This document shows positions 1 to 8,072 of a stretch of DNA of 64,000 nucleotides, piece by piece. The notes below the pieces were generated by a model that saw nothing but the letters and a program-made list of their open reading frames with translations, had not been told where the DNA came from and did not search any database. Position 1 is the first letter of the stretch, and each line of letters opens with the position of its first letter. The DNA is from Chitinophagaceae bacterium UBA4857 (GTDB lineage: Bacteria; Bacteroidota; Bacteroidia; Chitinophagales; Chitinophagaceae). The position numbers and the translations under genes are program-made. Where the stretch lies: assembly GCA_002399735.1 (NCBI GenBank), contig DHEF01000008.1, forward strand, positions 44,814 to 108,813. Direction: 5' to 3'.

Positions 1-58
1 GAACGGAGCGTCGCAACGTCAGCTCAATCAGGGCTCTGCTGTTGGTCAACATAAAAAA
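1..58. repeat. Partial dispersed-repeat module at the window edge
   Basis: GAACGGAGCGTCGCAACGTC at 1-20 followed by AGCTCAATCAGGGC. It is the inverse of the module at 14660-14715 (TTGCGACGCTCCGTTC). Confidence 0.6.
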
Positions 59-1423
59 TTATTCGGCAAAAAACTTATGGAAATAAGGAATGGTTTCTAT
101 GCCTTTGTAATAGTTTTCAATATTATATTTTTCGTTAGGACTGTGCAGGTTGTCGTTATCTAAACCAAAGCCCATGAAAATAATTTTAATACCTAATTCT
201 TTTTCTAACAAAGAACAAATAGGAATACTACCGCCACCACGTACAGGTATTGGCGTTTTGCCAAAAGTTGTTTCCAACGCTTTGGATGCTGCCTTGTATC
301 CTTTGCTGTCAATCGGCGTCATGTAAGGTTCGCCGCCATGGTGTAACTCGGCTTTTACCTCAACACTTGCCGGTGCAATACTGCGGAAATAGTTTAACAA
401 TTTTTCAGTAATTTTTTCTGAGCTTTGGTTAGGCACTAACCTTGCCGATACTTTGGCAAATGCTTTTGAAGGCAATACAGTTTTTGCACCTTCGCCAGTG
501 TAGCCGCCCCAAATTCCATTTACTTCAATGGTTGGACGAATGCCGGTACGTTCGTAAGTACTGTACCCTTTTTCTCCCCATAATTCTTTTACACCTAACT
601 CATCTTTATACTCCTGATCATTATAAGGTGCTTTGTTAATCAACGCTCTTTCTTCATCACTGGCAACCACAACATCATCATAAAAACCGGGGATGGTGAT
701 ATGGTTATTTTCGTCGTGACAACTGGCTATCATTTTAGCTAAAATGGTAATAGGGTTTGCCACTGCTCCACCATAGGTACCGCTATGTAAATCGCGGTTG
801 GCACCGGTTACCTCAATTTCAATATAACTTAAACCACGTACACCAGTATCAAGGGAAGGGTTCTCCATACTTAACAAAGAACTGTCGCTAATTAAAATAA
901 CATCGGCCTTTAACAGCTCCTTATTGGCAGCAACAAATTTGCCTAAGTTTGGCGATCCTACTTCTTCCTCACCTTCAATTAAAAACTTAATATTGGTGGT
1001 CATGGTATTGGTTTTTACCAATGTTTCCAATGCTTTTACATGCATGTAAAACTGACCTTTATCATCGGCACTTCCACGGGCAAATACTTTACCGTCTTTA
1101 ATGGTGGGATCAAACGGATCGTTATGCCACAACTCCAACGGCTCGGCAGGTTGCACATCGTAGTGGCCATATACCAACACAGTTGGTTTGGCAGGATCAA
1201 TAATTTTTTCGCCATACACAACGGGGTGACCATCTGTTGCCATCACTGCTGCTTTGCCCGCACCGGCAGCCAGCAGACTGTCTTTCACCGCCTCGGCACA
1301 ACGTTGCATTTCATTTTTATACTCCGATTTTGCACTAATAGACGGAATACGTAACAAGTCCAGCATTTCATTTAAAAAACGTTCCTTGTTTTCTTCCTGG
1401 TATTTTTTCCAATCTTGTGACAT
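59..1423 (-). CDS. M20-family dipeptidase
   Basis: 454 aa, full length for the M20/M25/M40 metallopeptidases that cleave dipeptides or remove N-terminal residues using two zinc ions. The first metal-binding motif YGHYDVQP gives His87 and Asp89, the bridging aspartate lies in RGSADDKGQ (about 120), and the catalytic/metal glutamates are in EGEEEVGS (about 150-156). The last metal histidine is in the LHSPNE motif near the C-terminus. There is no signal peptide, so it should be cytoplasmic. The lid/dimerisation domain occupies roughly residues 200-360. It closely resembles the dipeptidases annotated as M20 family in Bacteroidota; the exact substrate cannot be read from the sequence. It stands alone, with a repeat-filled gap upstream. 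Confidence 0.93.
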   Translation of the reverse strand: MSQDWKKYQEENKERFLNEMLDLLRIPSISAKSEYKNEMQRCAEAVKDSLLAAGAGKAAVMATDGHPVVYGEKIIDPAKPTVLVYGHYDVQPAEPLELWHNDPFDPTIKDGKVFARGSADDKGQFYMHVKALETLVKTNTMTTNIKFLIEGEEEVGSPNLGKFVAANKELLKADVILISDSSLLSMENPSLDTGVRGLSYIEIEVTGANRDLHSGTYGGAVANPITILAKMIASCHDENNHITIPGFYDDVVVASDEERALINKAPYNDQEYKDELGVKELWGEKGYSTYERTGIRPTIEVNGIWGGYTGEGAKTVLPSKAFAKVSARLVPNQSSEKITEKLLNYFRSIAPASVEVKAELHHGGEPYMTPIDSKGYKAASKALETTFGKTPIPVRGGGSIPICSLLEKELGIKIIFMGFGLDNDNLHSPNEKYNIENYYKGIETIPYFHKFFAE

Positions 1424-1910
1424 AATATTTACTGATTTGAAATGTAAAAAGATAGGCTGCGAAGATACAGCGTTTTTACAGTTACTACCGAACGTTGATT
1501 TATTATAGTTGATAGAAAGTTAGTAAAGACCGAATCGGGTATTTTTATTTGTTAGTCGGCTGCATTGCTACTATGCCCCGAGCCTCTAAAGGGGAATTTG
1601 GTTGCGCACTCTTCATCGTCCAGTAATTCTATTGGGTATTATGTAAGTTTTCCTACACTATTGGAAAACCTCATTGCCAAATTTTCAAATTAACTAATTG
1701 TCAAATTGTTTTCTGTTGTGTCACTCCTTTCATCGTTCAGTAATTCTATTCAGCATTATGGAAGTGTCTTATTTTCCACGGCAAACCCAATCATCTAATT
1801 TTCAAATTGTTTCATTATCAAATTACCCCAATATACCCACCAGCACTGATGCCTTTACCTGCCTTAAAAACTACTTTAGCTTTTTATTTCAAGTGCCAAA
1901 AATCTTGTTT
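1424..1910. repeat. Intergenic gap with dispersed-repeat fragments
   Basis: 487 bp without a convincing gene. It holds two pieces of the dispersed repeat family: around 1596-1650 (GTTGCGCACTC, then a CAGTAATTCTATTGGG string) and around 1711-1760 (GTTGTGTCACTCC, then CAGTAATTCTATTCAG). Around 1662-1710 and 1798-1830 there are quasi-periodic words built on TCAAATT. An open frame runs through from 1698 with a TTG start, but it has no plausible protein features before the signal peptide at 1911. Confidence 0.6.
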
Positions 1911-4223
1911 ATGAAACAGTTAGTAATTTTCATTTTTGCTGTAATAGGTTATGTAAATTATAGCCATAGTCAAACATTATACAATGGTACATCGTATGGT
2001 AATGGGCTTACAACCGTTTTTAAAACAGTATATTCAGGAAGCAGCTCGATTACCAGCTATGGTATAAAGGAGGATAAAACAGGAGATATTTTATTACCGG
2101 TTGAATACGATTTTATTACAGCCAGTGGCGCATTTACCCTTTTAAATGTAAAAACCAAAAGCGGACGTTACAAGCTATTCAGTGCTAAAACAAAATCATT
2201 CATTACCCCTGAAGAGTACAACAGTATTGGCGCCTTTTCGGATGGACTTGCCATTGTATCAAAAGACTCAAGTTATAACAACAGGCGTTATGGCGCTATT
2301 GACACTACAGGTAAAATAGTTATCCCTATTTCATACCCCGTTTTACGCACTTATCAGGAAGGATTAATGGCATTTACACAAAAAAATTTAATGGGATTTA
2401 TTAATGCCAACAACCAAGTTATTATTGAGCCTACCTATTATTATGTAAGCAATTTTTCCAATGGTCTTGCCTGTGCAAAAGCACCAAAAGATTCCGTTTA
2501 TGGTTACATAAACAAAAGCAACAAATGGGCAATTACGCCTCAATTCAAATTTGCCGAAGAATTTAAAGATGGTTACGCCACTGTTAGCCAAAGAACCGGC
2601 CCTACCAATAAAGCGCAATATGGCACCATTAATACAAAAGGTAAAATAGTAGTACCTGTAATTTATGACAATATAACTGCAAGACGTAGTGGCGGAACTT
2701 TTGTATATACTTTGGGAAAGGAGTACGGAATTATTGATAGCACCGGAAATATTTTAACTGAAAAAAACAGCAGGTTTATCCCTTCTTATAACGGCGATTT
2801 AATTACCATAAAATATGACACTTTGAGTGGCATAATAAATAACAGGGGCAAATGGTTGTACAAGCCGGAATATAAAGCTATTGTTTTTAGCATATTATCG
2901 GGTGCCGCCTATTTACAAAAGGGCGATACTTATACCGTAATTAATAAATTGGGAAACACTGTTTTAAAACCTGTAGAAGCCAACAAAATAGAGCTAAGAA
3001 AAAACAGGTTTATGGTAGTTTATAACGATAAAATAACCGTTCACGACAATACAGGCAAGTTATTACAAACTATTAACTATGCCAATATTGATGCACAGTA
3101 CACTACCATGAATATAAAGGAGGACTCTGTGAAAATTTCTTATAAAAAATCAACTTCTATTTACAACTTATCAAATAATACCAACACGCCACTTAACATC
3201 ACCGACGCTTATGATTTTACAGAAGAAGGTTATTTTTTGGCAAAAAACAGTCAGTCAAAATATGACTTTTTTGACATTAACGGACAAGCAAAGACCAACA
3301 AAAAGTACAGTGCGGCAACAAGTTTTAGCAAAGGTTATGCGGTAACACAAACAAAAACCGGCGATACTGCTGTACTCATTGATGCAAACTTTAAAGAGAT
3401 AAAAAAATCTGCTTTTTTAAATGGCTATGCCGGTATTTTTTCCGAAGGCTTGGCCCAAACTATATTAACAAAAGGTGTTAAATATGCTTTTATTGATACA
3501 AAAGGTGATGAGGTGTTCAGCATTGCAGCTATGGATGTTGGCGATTGTATTGAAGGACGTATATGGATTAAAAAAAACAACACCAGCATTATTTATGTAA
3601 CCAATGAAGGTATAGCCATTAATAAAGATACTTACACGGATGTACGACAGTTTAACGAGGGGGTTGCCCCTGTAAAAAAGAATGGAAAGTGGGCTGTTAT
3701 TAACCGGGCCGGCGAGTATGTATTAGAACCCAACTACGATAATATGTCTGCTTTTTTGAAAGGCGTTGCCATTGTTCAAGCCGGTAATGACTACTATCTT
3801 GTAAACAAAGAAGGTAAACGCATAGATAATAATAATTACACAAGTGCCGGAGCTCCGGAAAACGGATATGTTCAAGTAAAAAAAGGAGACAAAGCCGGAA
3901 TTATTGATACAAACGGAAATCTAATTATTTCGTTTGATTATGACTTTACTTATATACCTTATGAAGGAGTTGCATGGGTACAAAAAGGCAAAAAAATAGG
4001 TGCTGTAGATTTAAGTAATAAAGTTATTATCCCATTTGAATACGACAATGTTTCTAACTTTAAAGATGGATATGCTCATGTTGTTGTTAATAACAATTAC
4101 GGTTTAATAAACAAACAAGGCAAAGTACTTTTACCCCTGGTTTTTGAAACGCTGGGTGTGCCTTTTAAAAACCGGGTGCTTGCTATAAAAAAATCAGGGT
4201 TTGAAATGCACAAAATAAAATAG
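1911..4223 (+). CDS. WG-repeat protein, exported
   Basis: 770 aa from the ATG at 1911, chosen because it begins a clear signal peptide (MKQLVIFIFAVIGYVN...SHSQ); the open frame upstream comes from repeat sequence. The rest is a chain of about 12-14 WG-type repeats (PF14903-like), each with a core like YGxIDxxGKxVIPxxYD, for example at YGAIDTTGKIVIPISY, YGTINTKGKIVVPVIYD and YGLINKQGKVLLPLVFE. WG repeats form beta-rich scaffolds usually found on secreted or surface proteins; no catalytic domain is visible. There is no T9SS sorting domain at the C-terminus. It converges with the L,D-transpeptidase, with only one base between the stop codons, and there is no terminator between them. Confidence 0.85.
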   Translation: MKQLVIFIFAVIGYVNYSHSQTLYNGTSYGNGLTTVFKTVYSGSSSITSYGIKEDKTGDILLPVEYDFITASGAFTLLNVKTKSGRYKLFSAKTKSFITPEEYNSIGAFSDGLAIVSKDSSYNNRRYGAIDTTGKIVIPISYPVLRTYQEGLMAFTQKNLMGFINANNQVIIEPTYYYVSNFSNGLACAKAPKDSVYGYINKSNKWAITPQFKFAEEFKDGYATVSQRTGPTNKAQYGTINTKGKIVVPVIYDNITARRSGGTFVYTLGKEYGIIDSTGNILTEKNSRFIPSYNGDLITIKYDTLSGIINNRGKWLYKPEYKAIVFSILSGAAYLQKGDTYTVINKLGNTVLKPVEANKIELRKNRFMVVYNDKITVHDNTGKLLQTINYANIDAQYTTMNIKEDSVKISYKKSTSIYNLSNNTNTPLNITDAYDFTEEGYFLAKNSQSKYDFFDINGQAKTNKKYSAATSFSKGYAVTQTKTGDTAVLIDANFKEIKKSAFLNGYAGIFSEGLAQTILTKGVKYAFIDTKGDEVFSIAAMDVGDCIEGRIWIKKNNTSIIYVTNEGIAINKDTYTDVRQFNEGVAPVKKNGKWAVINRAGEYVLEPNYDNMSAFLKGVAIVQAGNDYYLVNKEGKRIDNNNYTSAGAPENGYVQVKKGDKAGIIDTNGNLIISFDYDFTYIPYEGVAWVQKGKKIGAVDLSNKVIIPFEYDNVSNFKDGYAHVVVNNNYGLINKQGKVLLPLVFETLGVPFKNRVLAIKKSGFEMHKIK

Positions 4224-4224
4224 C

Positions 4225-4800
4225 TTACTTACGAATAGTAACTTTGGTGCCTACTTTGGTGTAATTGTACAATTCGGTTACCTCCGCGTTTTTCATGGAT
4301 ATACAACCTAAAGTCCAGTTTTTGTATTTATCTATCACAAAATCTTCTTTAGGCCACACACCATGAATACCAATACTACCGCCTATTTTGGCATTGGCCG
4401 GTATTTGCCCACTGGCTTTACGTTGTTTAAATTTTTCATAACTGTCAGCTGTAGGGTAATCAATTGCTAAAAACTTGCACCATTTTTCATGTACACGTTT
4501 AGCGTTAATGGTAAAAGTGCCTTCAGGTGTATTTTTATCACCTTCCATTTTTTTATCGGCCAGAGTATTGTTGCCAAATACTACCGGATAAGTCGCATAC
4601 CAGCCTTTTTCATCGTAAACAGAAAGCTCATAATCCGATTTATCAATAACAATACTTACCACACCAACCGGACCGGCCACTGGTGTGGTTGCGTATCGTT
4701 TTACAGTACGTTCTGCAGCACTATGTTTATGCGTACCCGATGTACTTACAAAAACACTTGTGCCAATAAAAGTAGTAAATAGAAGGGCTAAACTTTTCAT
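4225..4800 (-). CDS. L,D-transpeptidase (YkuD family)
   Basis: 191 aa. An N-terminal hydrophobic segment (about 1-20) suggests export to the periplasm. The YkuD catalytic domain covers about residues 48-190. Its signature is present: IGIHGVW with His146 and NWTLGCISM with the nucleophile Cys166. These enzymes make 3-3 peptidoglycan cross-links or attach proteins to the wall. The EGDKNTPEGTF stretch at about 86-97 is also typical of the family. The gene is single, convergent with the WG-repeat gene and well separated from the sigma-factor operon by the strong terminator at 4911-4947. Confidence 0.93.
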   Translation of the reverse strand: MKSLALLFTTFIGTSVFVSTSGTHKHSAAERTVKRYATTPVAGPVGVVSIVIDKSDYELSVYDEKGWYATYPVVFGNNTLADKKMEGDKNTPEGTFTINAKRVHEKWCKFLAIDYPTADSYEKFKQRKASGQIPANAKIGGSIGIHGVWPKEDFVIDKYKNWTLGCISMKNAEVTELYNYTKVGTKVTIRK

Positions 4801-4910
4801 GTTGTAATCAATCAGCGTTTACAGTAACGCCATTTACAATATGCATATTATCCGTTAATATTTTTTTAACGATGCATTTACAAGATATTGTTTCATATCA
4901 TCTCCCGCAA

Positions 4911-4947
4911 CGAAAAATCCCGCCGGATTTTCCGGCGGGATTTTTCG
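4911..4947. terminator. Strong bidirectional rho-independent terminator
   Basis: Perfect inverted repeat of 17 bp around a 3-base TTT loop: a CGAAAAATCCCGCCGGA arm, then its exact complement. The stem is GC-rich with A and T tracts at the two ends, so it can stop transcription both ways. It lies just past the stop codon of the outer-membrane barrel gene at 4980. Confidence 0.92.
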
Positions 4948-4979
4948 CAGATTTCAGTATTTATTCCTGTTTACTAATC

Positions 4980-5819
4980 TTAGTAACTAAATCTTACACC
5001 TACTGTGTATGGTGTCATATCCAGGCCTTTGTTATACATACTTTTAAAGGCGTACGAACCATAAAATTTAATAAAGCCTAATGACAATTCGCCTACATAC
5101 GCTAACTTCCAACGGTTTAAGTCAAAATCATCTTTTACTTTTTGTTTACCACTTTCCGATGTTTTAGTTACGTGGCGTGAGTTGTACAAAACACTGGCAC
5201 TAACACCTGCACTAAAGCCAAACTCACGTTCATTGTGTGGCGTAAAGTTAAAGTTTAACATTAATGGCACTGTAATATAGTCGGCCGACAATCTGCTTTT
5301 TTTAAAGTTCCTTGTTTCATCTAATTCTACAACCGGGCTACCTGTATTGGCACCTGTTATTTTATTATAAACAATAGGTGATTTAAAGCGGTAGTTATTC
5401 AACTCGATACCAGCTGCATACTTTAAGTTTACATAGTGTTTAACTAAGTTTACTTTTTGCATGGCTAACCAAACGTTTACATTAATGGAGTTACCAAATT
5501 TTGTTTTAAACCAATCTTCGTTGCTGCCTGGTGCATAAGCGTTGGCAGGTGTTCCTACACCATATTGGGTATTGTCAATAAAGTTTGAGAAACCAAGATC
5601 CAGTACAAACCAATTAGTAGTCAAATTTTTGGGCTTGTTCATTTTTTTACGTAACAGTTTCGACTCTGCATCGTTACCGCGAATGATTACCATGCCGCCA
5701 ACAATTAATGTATCATTTGAGCCGCCCAATGGTAAATCTTTTTTAGGTAAGGTATCGTTTTGGGCATAAGCGCTTAGTAATGTGCATACAGTTGCACATA
5801 GTAGTAATATTTTTTTCAT
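4980..5819 (-). CDS. Outer-membrane beta-barrel protein
   Basis: 279 aa with a clear signal peptide (MKKILLLCATVCTLLSAYAQ). The remainder alternates polar and aromatic residues in the manner of a porin-like barrel (PF13568-type), for example FVLDLGFSNF, YVNLKYAAGIELNNYRF and WKLAYVGELSLGFIKFYGSYAFK, and ends with an aromatic residue (GVRFSY), as outer-membrane barrels do. A charged stretch at about 50-65 (ESKLLRKKMNKPKN) precedes the barrel. It is the last gene of a three-gene operon after an ECF sigma factor and its membrane anti-sigma factor, with 27 bp to the anti-sigma gene, so it may be a sensor or target of that system. No specific substrate can be named. Confidence 0.82.
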   Translation of the reverse strand: MKKILLLCATVCTLLSAYAQNDTLPKKDLPLGGSNDTLIVGGMVIIRGNDAESKLLRKKMNKPKNLTTNWFVLDLGFSNFIDNTQYGVGTPANAYAPGSNEDWFKTKFGNSINVNVWLAMQKVNLVKHYVNLKYAAGIELNNYRFKSPIVYNKITGANTGSPVVELDETRNFKKSRLSADYITVPLMLNFNFTPHNEREFGFSAGVSASVLYNSRHVTKTSESGKQKVKDDFDLNRWKLAYVGELSLGFIKFYGSYAFKSMYNKGLDMTPYTVGVRFSY

Positions 5820-5846
5820 CGTTAAGTTGTTTGAAATTTTTATGGA

Positions 5847-6986
5847 TTACATTTTGAAAGCAAAACCGGCCACCAACAACTGATCGTCACCATTTGTCAT
5901 GTCAATACTGGTTTGCTTTTGAAAATTGCGGGTTACTTTGCGGAAAAACCCACGAAGCTTATTCTTCTTATTATCTGGTTCTTCTACTTCTATTACCTCA
6001 TCAAACGAAAATTGATTATTAGATGCAAATGACGCTTGATTATTATTTTTTACCTGTGGTACAATCATATTATTTGTACCGGTATTATTGTTTAAAGGTT
6101 TTACATCCGGCGTATTATTAGCTAAGCCGCCATCATTTGCCGGGGTAAAATCAATATTGTGGGCACGTGTAGGTAAATTATTAGTTCCTTTATTATTTTC
6201 ACCACTACCAGCTACAGCTGTTTGTACACCATTATCAACTGTTTTATTTGTCGGTTTAATGGTTTGCGTAGTGCTACTGTTTGTATAATGTACTGAATTA
6301 GTATTATTAATAGCCGTTTCTCCAACCTGAGCTAAAGTTTGTTCTTCAACCGGTGTTTCATTCACTGTCCCGGTAGTTACAGGACTAATAGTTTGTGGCG
6401 TAACAACAGGTAGTTCTATAGTTGTTCCTGCTAATCCGTTATTATCTATCTCTTTTGGATTGTTTAACCATTTAAAACCACCCACTCCCAAGGTTAATAA
6501 AAGTGCTGCTGCCACACCCATACGCAACCAGTACATAGGTACAATGCGGCGTTTTGTTTCTTCTTCTTTATATAACAATGCTTTGTCAGGAAAAACCTCT
6601 GCCGCCTGTGCCTTTAATTTTGTTTTAGCAAATAAGGCCAGTTGTTGCTGCAATTCGGGGCTAACCGCCAGTTTATGTTCAAATGCTTTTTTATCGGTTT
6701 CAGTTAACTCGGCATCTATGTACATTATTATTTCACTATCCTGGGCCGACACTTCATTTTCTGATGTTTGCTGTAATAATTTACCTGCAAATAATAAGTC
6801 TTTGTCCGGAAACACTACGGTTTCATCTACACTAAGCTTGGTGCCGGATAACATATCCAACTCGGCCTGCAGGTCCGTATTTTGTTGAAGAAACTGCTTT
6901 AACTCCTGCTGTTGAGCAGTATTAAGCTCATTATCCAGATAAAGGATAAAGTATTCTTCGTAATTATTTCGGGTTATATTGTTCAT
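5847..6986 (-). CDS. Anti-sigma factor with duplicated cytoplasmic domain
   Basis: 379 aa. The N-terminal cytoplasmic part contains two related copies of a helical segment: the first at about 8-65 (YLDNEL...FPDKDLL) and the second at about 86-140 (YIDAEL...FPDKALL). Both resemble the zinc-less anti-sigma domain that holds an ECF sigma factor. One transmembrane helix follows at about 155-172 (WLRMGVAAALLLTLGVGGF). After that comes a long periplasmic region rich in Asn and Thr (about 175-330) and a basic tail near the end (KKNKLRGFFRKVTRNFQ). Its position directly after the sigma gene (37 bp gap) supports the role. Assignment rests on topology and context, not a named family match. Confidence 0.75.
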   Translation of the reverse strand: MNNITRNNYEEYFILYLDNELNTAQQQELKQFLQQNTDLQAELDMLSGTKLSVDETVVFPDKDLLFAGKLLQQTSENEVSAQDSEIIMYIDAELTETDKKAFEHKLAVSPELQQQLALFAKTKLKAQAAEVFPDKALLYKEEETKRRIVPMYWLRMGVAAALLLTLGVGGFKWLNNPKEIDNNGLAGTTIELPVVTPQTISPVTTGTVNETPVEEQTLAQVGETAINNTNSVHYTNSSTTQTIKPTNKTVDNGVQTAVAGSGENNKGTNNLPTRAHNIDFTPANDGGLANNTPDVKPLNNNTGTNNMIVPQVKNNNQASFASNNQFSFDEVIEVEEPDNKKNKLRGFFRKVTRNFQKQTSIDMTNGDDQLLVAGFAFKM

Positions 6987-7023
6987 GAGGCGTTTAACTT
7001 AATTGTGTTTTGTTTGGGTTTAG

Positions 7024-7509
7024 CTATATCAGGTTTTCCACTTTTACCAAGTATTCTTTCATTTGTACCCTTGCTCTGTGCAGGTAAACCTTTACCTGGC
7101 TGTCACTTAATCCGGTAATTTTTCCAATCTCTTCGTAACTATATCCTTCGTAGTCTTTTAATAATATTAAAGACCTTTGTGTTTCGCTTAATTTGCTCAG
7201 CGCCTGCTCCAGTACTTTTTTAAGGTTGTTTTGTGTGCCTTGTTGTACCAGTGCATTTTCTTTAAACTCTTCTTGTAATGATACTCTTTTCACTTTTCTT
7301 ATATGGTCAATCATTTGGTGATAGGCCACGGTAAATAAATACGATTTGCTTTTGGCTGCATCTATTTCCTCTCTGTGTATCCATAATTTTTCAAATGCCG
7401 TTTGTACCACATCTTTTGCATCCTCTTCATGGCGCAGGTTTTTTAATATAAACCTGTACACGTTGTCGGCATACTGTGTTACACATTCATTATAATCTCT
7501 CTCTGTCAT
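7024..7509 (-). CDS. ECF RNA polymerase sigma factor
   Basis: 161 aa, the usual size of an ECF sigma-70 factor. Region 2 (about 8-75) has the core pattern YRFILKNLRHEEDAKDVVQTAFEKLW, and region 4 (about 100-155) has the helix-turn-helix YEGYSYEEIGKITGLSDSQVKVYLHRAR. It heads an operon with the anti-sigma factor and the barrel protein, all on the minus strand. A TAAATTTG box about 20 bp upstream of the ATG is a good -7 element. The operon layout suggests release of this sigma by a membrane signal, with autoregulation likely but not shown. Confidence 0.92.
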   Translation of the reverse strand: MTERDYNECVTQYADNVYRFILKNLRHEEDAKDVVQTAFEKLWIHREEIDAAKSKSYLFTVAYHQMIDHIRKVKRVSLQEEFKENALVQQGTQNNLKKVLEQALSKLSETQRSLILLKDYEGYSYEEIGKITGLSDSQVKVYLHRARVQMKEYLVKVENLI

Positions 7510-7529
7510 AAGCTGTTGCTAAACTCCGG

Positions 7530-7537
7530 CAAATTTA
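7530..7537 (-). promoter_or_regulatory. -7 box of the sigma/anti-sigma operon
   Basis: Reads TAAATTTG on the minus strand, matching the Bacteroidota -7 consensus TAnnTTTG, 20 bp before the ATG. No clear TTG at -33 was found. Confidence 0.5.
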
Positions 7538-8030
7538 CCGATCAATTGTTATTTATAAAAGTATTACGTACAACGAAAAGTTTTTGTTACAGTTTACTGA
7601 ACAAATATTTATTTTTTATGGCACTTTAAAAGTATTTAATACATAAATAATTGATAATCAATAATAATTAATTTATTGATTCAGCTGCGGAATAAATGGT
7701 ATCGCCCCTTGCAATCAGGTGATTGTTCGCAATCCGTTTTTTCATAGAAAGAACGGATGAGAGCCTCCGTTTATCGTTCGGTTCTTTGGGCATCATCGTG
7801 TTGAGGCTTACGAGACTTATTATTTCTTAGGATTCCTCGTCATCTAAAATACAGGAGAGGTTTGCCTGATAGAAATAGTTTTTAATAAATGCTGGAGATG
7901 CCTCCTTAGTCGGCATGATGAACTCCGAGTAAGTAGGAGTTACTGCAAATGCTCAATAGAATTACCGAACGATGCAGGGAGTGACAAACAGGCGATGATA
8001 GTAGCAATGCCGCTGACCCCAAAAAATAAA
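7538..8030. other. Gene-free gap between gldJ and the sigma operon
   Basis: About 490 bp with no credible gene. The part near 7540-7690 is AT-rich and is the upstream region of the sigma operon. From about 7695 to 8025 there are short inverted repeats, such as ATCCGTT/AACGGAT around 7733-7757 and AACTCC/GGAGTT around 7920-7942. There is also a piece related to the dispersed repeats (CAATAGAATTACCGAACGATG around 7955-7975). Confidence 0.5.
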
Positions 8031-8055
8031 AAAGCCCCTCTTTTGAAGGGGCTTT
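8031..8055 (-). terminator. gldJ terminator
   Basis: Hairpin AAAGCCCCT / AGGGGCTTT (9 bp) with a short loop, lying between the gldJ stop codon and the gap, with A/T tracts on each side. Confidence 0.8.
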
Positions 8056-8072
8056 GTATAAAACGTATTTAA

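Noticed and set aside
1698..1910. 71-residue N-terminal extension of the WG-repeat protein
   Set aside because: It starts at TTG and runs through repeat words, and a clear signal peptide starts at the ATG at 1911.
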